A stretch of 64,000 bases of DNA from PALSA-894 sp963734185 (GTDB taxonomy: Bacteria; Pseudomonadota; Alphaproteobacteria; Rhizobiales; Xanthobacteraceae), in the NCBI GenBank assembly GCA_963734185.1, contig CAVTGA010000001.1, forward strand, positions 2,356,001 to 2,420,000, in the 5' to 3' direction. Each line of letters opens with the position of its first letter. Positions within the stretch are counted from its first letter, which is position 1. The translations under genes were made by a program, and so were the position numbers. Below are positions 60,903 to 64,000 of the stretch, one piece after another. A model generated the notes under the pieces. The model was not told the DNA's origin, ran no database searches, and saw only the letters and a list, made by a program, of their open reading frames with translations.

Positions 60903-61793
60903 ATGAAAGCCGCGCTTCTTCCCGATCGCGGCGTGCTCAATGTTGCGGGCGAGGGCGCGCGCAAGTTCCTCAACGGGCTCATCACCGCCGAGCTCGGGGA
61001 TCTGGCGCCCGGGCAAGCGCGCTTCGCGGCGCTGCTGACCCCGCAGGGCAAGATCATCGTCGACATGATCGTGACCGAGGCTTCCGGCGAGGACGGCGGC
61101 GGACTCTATCTCGACTGCCCGCGCGCGCTCACCCGAACGCTCGCCGACCGGCTCGGCTTCTACAAGCTGCGCGCCAAGGTGACGGTCGAGGACTTCGCCG
61201 AGACGTTTGCCGTCATGGCGCTGTGGGACGGCGCCGCGGCCACCGACTACGGCCTCTGCTACGGCGATCCGCGACTGCCGGCGCTCGGCATCCGTTGCAT
61301 CCTGCCGCCGCATGTGGCGGCCGAAGCGGCGGCCGACCTGAAGGCAACGCTGGTCGACGCCGCCGACTACGAGGCGCACCGCATCGCGCTCGGCGTGCCG
61401 CGCGGCGGGCTCGACTTCGTCTACAGCGACGCCTTCCCGCACGAGACCGACATGGACCAGCTGAACGGCGTCGACTTCGACAAGGGCTGCTTCATCGGCC
61501 AGGAGGTGGTGTCGCGCATGCAGCATCGCGGCACCGCGCGCACGCGCGTCGTGCCGGTCGCGTTCGACGACAATCCGCCCGAGGCCGGTGTGCAGGTGCT
61601 CGCCGGCGAGAAGGCGGTCGGCACCATGGGCTCTTCGGCCCGCGGGCGCGGGCTCGCGCTGCTGCGGCTCGACCGCGTGGCGGACGCGGTCGCGGCCGGG
61701 CAACCGCTCATCGCCGGCGGCATCGCGATCCGGCCCGAGAAACCGCAATGGGCGCGGTTCGCGTTTCCCGGCGAATCCTCCGCAGCCCGATAG
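60903..61793 (+). CDS. ygfZ: YgfZ/GcvT-domain folate-binding protein (iron-sulfur cluster maturation)
   Basis: 296 aa. An N-terminal GcvT-like folate fold (FLNGLITAELGDLAPGQARF, LLTPQGKIIVDM) and the YgfZ signature DFDKGCFIGQEVVSRMQHRG, with the Cys of KGCFIGQE needed for function. It supports assembly or repair of [4Fe-4S] enzymes such as MiaB, using tetrahydrofolate. The tag gene follows after 9 bp. Confidence 0.92.
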   Translation: MKAALLPDRGVLNVAGEGARKFLNGLITAELGDLAPGQARFAALLTPQGKIIVDMIVTEASGEDGGGLYLDCPRALTRTLADRLGFYKLRAKVTVEDFAETFAVMALWDGAAATDYGLCYGDPRLPALGIRCILPPHVAAEAAADLKATLVDAADYEAHRIALGVPRGGLDFVYSDAFPHETDMDQLNGVDFDKGCFIGQEVVSRMQHRGTARTRVVPVAFDDNPPEAGVQVLAGEKAVGTMGSSARGRGLALLRLDRVADAVAAGQPLIAGGIAIRPEKPQWARFAFPGESSAAR

Positions 61794-61802
61794 ATTCCAC
61801 GC

Positions 61803-62402
61803 ATGTCCGCCCTCACCCACCCCGACGGCCTCAACCGCTGCCCGTGGCCCAAGCTCGATCCGCTCTACGTCGCCTATCACGACGAGGAATGGGGCGTGCC
61901 GGAACGCGACGACCGCGCGCTGTACGAGAAACTCGTCCTCGACGGCTTCCAGGCCGGGCTGTCGTGGATCACGATCCTGCGCAAGCGCGACAACTTCCGC
62001 CGCGCGTTCGACGATTTCCAACCCGAGAAGATCGCGCGCTACACGCCGAACAAGGTCGAGCGGCTGATGCAGGACGCCGGCATCATCCGCAACCGCGCCA
62101 AGATCGAGGGGACGGTGAAGTCGGCGCGCGCCTGGCTCGACATCATGGAAAAGGGGCCGGGCTTCTCCCAACTGCTGTGGGACTTCCTCGACGGCGAGCC
62201 GAAGATCAACCGCTTCCGCACCGTCGGCCAAGTGCCCGCCGAGACCGCGGTCTCGCGTGCCATGTCGAAGGAGCTTGGCGGCCGCGGCTTCAAGTTCTGC
62301 GGGCCGACCATCGTCTATGCCTTCATGCAGGCGGTCGGCATGGTGAACGACCACCTCGTCACCTGCCACCGCCACCCGGAGCATTCCGCAAAGGCGCAGT
62401 GA
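61803..62402 (+). CDS. tag: DNA-3-methyladenine glycosylase I
   Basis: 199 aa. NRCPWPKLDPLYVAYHDEEWG (first zinc Cys and His), LVLDGFQAGLSWITILRKRDNFRRAF, and FKFCGPTIVYAFMQAVGMVNDHLVTCHRH (substrate pocket and the other zinc ligands) are diagnostic for Tag. It removes 3-methyladenine from alkylated DNA. Overlapping or adjacent starts suggest one operon from ygfZ through to the NadQ-like gene. Confidence 0.95.
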   Translation: MSALTHPDGLNRCPWPKLDPLYVAYHDEEWGVPERDDRALYEKLVLDGFQAGLSWITILRKRDNFRRAFDDFQPEKIARYTPNKVERLMQDAGIIRNRAKIEGTVKSARAWLDIMEKGPGFSQLLWDFLDGEPKINRFRTVGQVPAETAVSRAMSKELGGRGFKFCGPTIVYAFMQAVGMVNDHLVTCHRHPEHSAKAQ

Positions 62403-63020
62403 GTGCCCAGCAAATCCACTCGCCCAAAGACCTCGCCCCGCGCCTGGCAGCGCATGCTGTCGGGGCGCCGGCTCGACCTGCTCGATCCCTCTCCGCTCGA
62501 CATCGAGATCGCCGACATCGCCCATGGGCTCGCGCGCGTCGCGCGCTGGAATGGGCAGACCCGCGGCGCGCACATCTTCTCGGTCGCCCAGCATACGCTG
62601 CTGGTCGAGGCGCTGGCGCGGCGAGGTATGAGTCTCGACCGCCGCGCCCGGCTCGCCATCCTGCTGCATGATGCGCCCGAATACGTCATCGGCGACATGA
62701 TCACGCCGTTCAAGGCCGTGATCGGCGACGCCTACAAGGCGGTCGAGGGCCGCCTCCTCGCCGCCATCTACCGGCGCTTCGGGCTGCCGCCGGCGTTGCC
62801 GGCCGAGCTGGCGCGGCTGATCAAGGCGAGCGACCGCGCCGCCGCCTACCTGGAGGCGACGCGCCTTGCCGGTTTCGGCGGCACGGAAGCCGCGCGCTTC
62901 TTCGGCAAGGAGCCCGCGGTGCCGGCGGCATTGGAACGCGCCTATCTGGCGCCGTGGAGCGCCAAGGAGGCCGAGACGCGATATTTGAAACGGTTTGCGG
63001 AGCTGAGCGAAAGCGAATAA
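62403..63020 (+). CDS. HD-domain hydrolase (YfbR-like)
   Basis: 205 aa. Motifs in order: IFSVAQHTLLVEAL (first His), LAILLHDAPEYVIGDMITP (HD pair) and LIKASDRAAAYLEATRL (final Asp). This is the YfbR/5'-nucleotidase-like group of metal phosphohydrolases. GTG start immediately after the tag stop (TGA-GTG). Confidence 0.9.
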   Translation: MPSKSTRPKTSPRAWQRMLSGRRLDLLDPSPLDIEIADIAHGLARVARWNGQTRGAHIFSVAQHTLLVEALARRGMSLDRRARLAILLHDAPEYVIGDMITPFKAVIGDAYKAVEGRLLAAIYRRFGLPPALPAELARLIKASDRAAAYLEATRLAGFGGTEAARFFGKEPAVPAALERAYLAPWSAKEAETRYLKRFAELSESE

Positions 63021-63029
63021 CTCAACCGG

Positions 63030-63536
63030 ATGATCCACGTCTGCTCGCTCGCGCGTTTGCACGACACCGTCGCCGAAACCGGCGCGCAGCATGTCGTCAC
63101 CCTGATCAAGGACATCTCGATCGTGCGGCGGCCGGCCAGCATCGTCGAGGCCAACCACCTGCTGCTCGACATGGACGATATCTCCGAGGCGATCGACGGT
63201 TACGTTGCGCCGGCCGAGGAGCACGTCGGCGAACTCATCGGCTTCGTGCGCCGCTGGAGCAAGCAAGCCCCGCTGGTGGTGCATTGCTTCGCCGGCATCA
63301 GCCGCTCGACCGCCGGGGCCTTCGTCACAGTCTGCGCGCTCAACCCGCAGCGCGACGAGGCGGGAATCGCGCAGGCGCTGCGCGCGGCCTCGCCGACCGC
63401 CACGCCCAACATCCGCATCGTGCGGCTCGCCGACCGCATCCTCGGCCGCGACGGCCGTATGGTCGCGGCGATCGAGTCGATCGGACGCGGCCATGCCGCC
63501 TACGAGGCGGCGCCGTTCCGGCTCGACCTCGAGTAA
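63030..63536 (+). CDS. Tyrosine phosphatase-like protein (Cys-based)
   Basis: 168 aa. The P-loop VVHCFAGISRSTAGAF has nucleophile Cys86 and Arg in C-x5-R form, and LLLDMDDISEAIDGY upstream supplies the acid loop. These are features of the dual-specificity/protein-tyrosine phosphatase fold. The substrate in this operon may be a nucleotide or a protein. It lies 9 bp after the HD hydrolase and 6 bp before the next gene. Confidence 0.88.
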   Translation: MIHVCSLARLHDTVAETGAQHVVTLIKDISIVRRPASIVEANHLLLDMDDISEAIDGYVAPAEEHVGELIGFVRRWSKQAPLVVHCFAGISRSTAGAFVTVCALNPQRDEAGIAQALRAASPTATPNIRIVRLADRILGRDGRMVAAIESIGRGHAAYEAAPFRLDLE

Positions 63537-63542
63537 GCGCGC

Positions 63543-64000
63543 ATGGTCGAGACGCTGCCGCCGATCGAGATCGGGCTCACCGCCGCGATCGTGGCGGTGG
63601 AGAGCGACGCGCCGGCGATCCTGGTCGCCGGCGACGCCGGCGACGCGCCGGCCGGCCTGCCGTCGGGCCCGTTCGACCCGCGCACGCATCGCACCCTCGA
63701 AATCGGCCTGCGCTCCTGGGTCGAGGCGCAGACGGCCCTGCGCGTCGGCTATGTCGAGCAGCTCTACACTTTCGGCGACCGCGGCCGTCACGCCGGTCCG
63801 GCCCACGTCGGCCCGCACGCGGTTTCGATCGGCTATCTGGCGCTGACGCGCATGCACAATGCGGCCGCGCTCAAGGCCGCGGGCGCCGGCTTTCGGCCGT
63901 GGTACCGCTTCTTCCCGTGGGAGGACTGGCGCGCCAAGCGGCCGGAGATCCTCGACCTGATCCTGCCGTTGCTCGACGAGTGGGCGCGCACCGAGCCGCC
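63543..64000 (+). CDS. NadQ-like NAD-metabolism regulator (N-terminal part, runs off the window)
   Basis: The frame from ATG 63543 is open to the window end (152 codons). It starts MVETLPPIEIGLTAAIVAVE with a Nudix-like beta strand, continues YVEQLYTFGDRGRHAG, and has FRPWYRFFPWEDWRAKRPEI, which is typical of the alphaproteobacterial COG4111 proteins described as NAD regulators (Nudix-like ligand domain plus winged helix). The Nudix catalytic box is absent, as expected for a sensor. The DNA-binding part would lie beyond the edge. Confidence 0.7.
   Translation, partial: MVETLPPIEIGLTAAIVAVESDAPAILVAGDAGDAPAGLPSGPFDPRTHRTLEIGLRSWVEAQTALRVGYVEQLYTFGDRGRHAGPAHVGPHAVSIGYLALTRMHNAAALKAAGAGFRPWYRFFPWEDWRAKRPEILDLILPLLDEWARTEP

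Noticed and set aside
60831..63857. 1008-aa reverse-strand open frame
   Set aside because: Runs opposite five well-supported genes (ygfZ, tag, HD hydrolase, phosphatase, NadQ-like); no motif of its own.

Overview
The window is GC-rich, gene-dense alphaproteobacterial chromosome, most likely Hyphomicrobiales (Bradyrhizobium / Rhodopseudomonas / Pseudolabrys-like). The family mix points there: DUF1194, TIGR02301, a NadQ-type protein, RibB with a degenerate RibA-like tail, an HDAC / xseB / dxs / tlyA / RNA-methyltransferase neighbourhood, and many short palindromic intergenic repeats of kinds I associate with this order. I see no rRNA or tRNA gene, no CRISPR array and no intact insertion sequence. 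About 70 genes are called; most long ORFs opposite them are antisense shadows.

Layout. 0-6.3 kb: exported metallophosphoesterase, L,D-transpeptidase lipoprotein, CorA, and an MHYT-PAS-GGDEF-EAL cyclic-di-GMP protein. 6.3-9.6 kb: a single-chain type IIG restriction-modification enzyme. 9.7-13.4 kb: SDR, PdxH, a surface-antigen-like lipoprotein and a DnaJ-type co-chaperone, between two copies of a 167-bp twin-hairpin repeat. 13.5-14.1 kb: a hypothetical gene split by a -1 frameshift at an A7 run. 14.5-17.8 kb: a NitT/TauT-type ABC importer with two permeases. 18-20.4 kb: an ECF sigma / anti-sigma pair; an 87-bp copy of the anti-sigma 3' end lies 1.08 kb away, on the far side of a small two-gene cassette. 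20.5-23.6 kb: FabI, histidine phosphatase, ankyrin protein. 23.6-31.3 kb: exported lysine-rich protein, AroC, RibB, DUF1194 protein, RNA m5U methyltransferase, MATE pump, ParDE. 31.3-34.5 kb: TlyA, a small exported protein and Dxs.

Most interesting locus, 37.3-38.95 kb: a two-gene operon that looks like a RiPP (ribosomally made, post-translationally modified peptide) system. The precursor has a 100-residue leader carrying a twin-arginine motif, then ten uninterrupted pentapeptides of the form Y-x-R-x-x. Directly downstream is a 400-aa radical SAM/SPASM protein resembling the three-residue-cyclophane maturases. It lies in an approximately 8-kb accessory block (GST, AMP-ligase, RiPP pair, pirin, BacA/YddA-like ABC transporter, hypothetical) that separates dxs from xseB, genes normally close together in relatives.

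42.7-54.5 kb: XseB, HDAC-family hydrolase, SDR, ring-cleaving dioxygenase, then a copper locus (leaderless cupredoxin plus 803-aa multicopper oxidase). Downstream are apparent ruins of a LodA/LodB-type quinoprotein oxidase pair, two small proteins, an acyl-CoA dehydrogenase / enoyl-CoA hydratase operon, and a Sua5/TsaC gene with a one-base frameshift. 54.6-64 kb: a Phd/VapC toxin-antitoxin pair, FAD-linked 2-hydroxyacid dehydrogenase, GNAT, FMN split-barrel protein, YedK/HMCES peptidase, NUDIX, TIGR02301, YgfZ, 3-methyladenine glycosylase, HD hydrolase, tyrosine phosphatase, and the start of a NadQ-like regulator running off the end.

All homology statements come from reading motifs by eye; no database search was possible.
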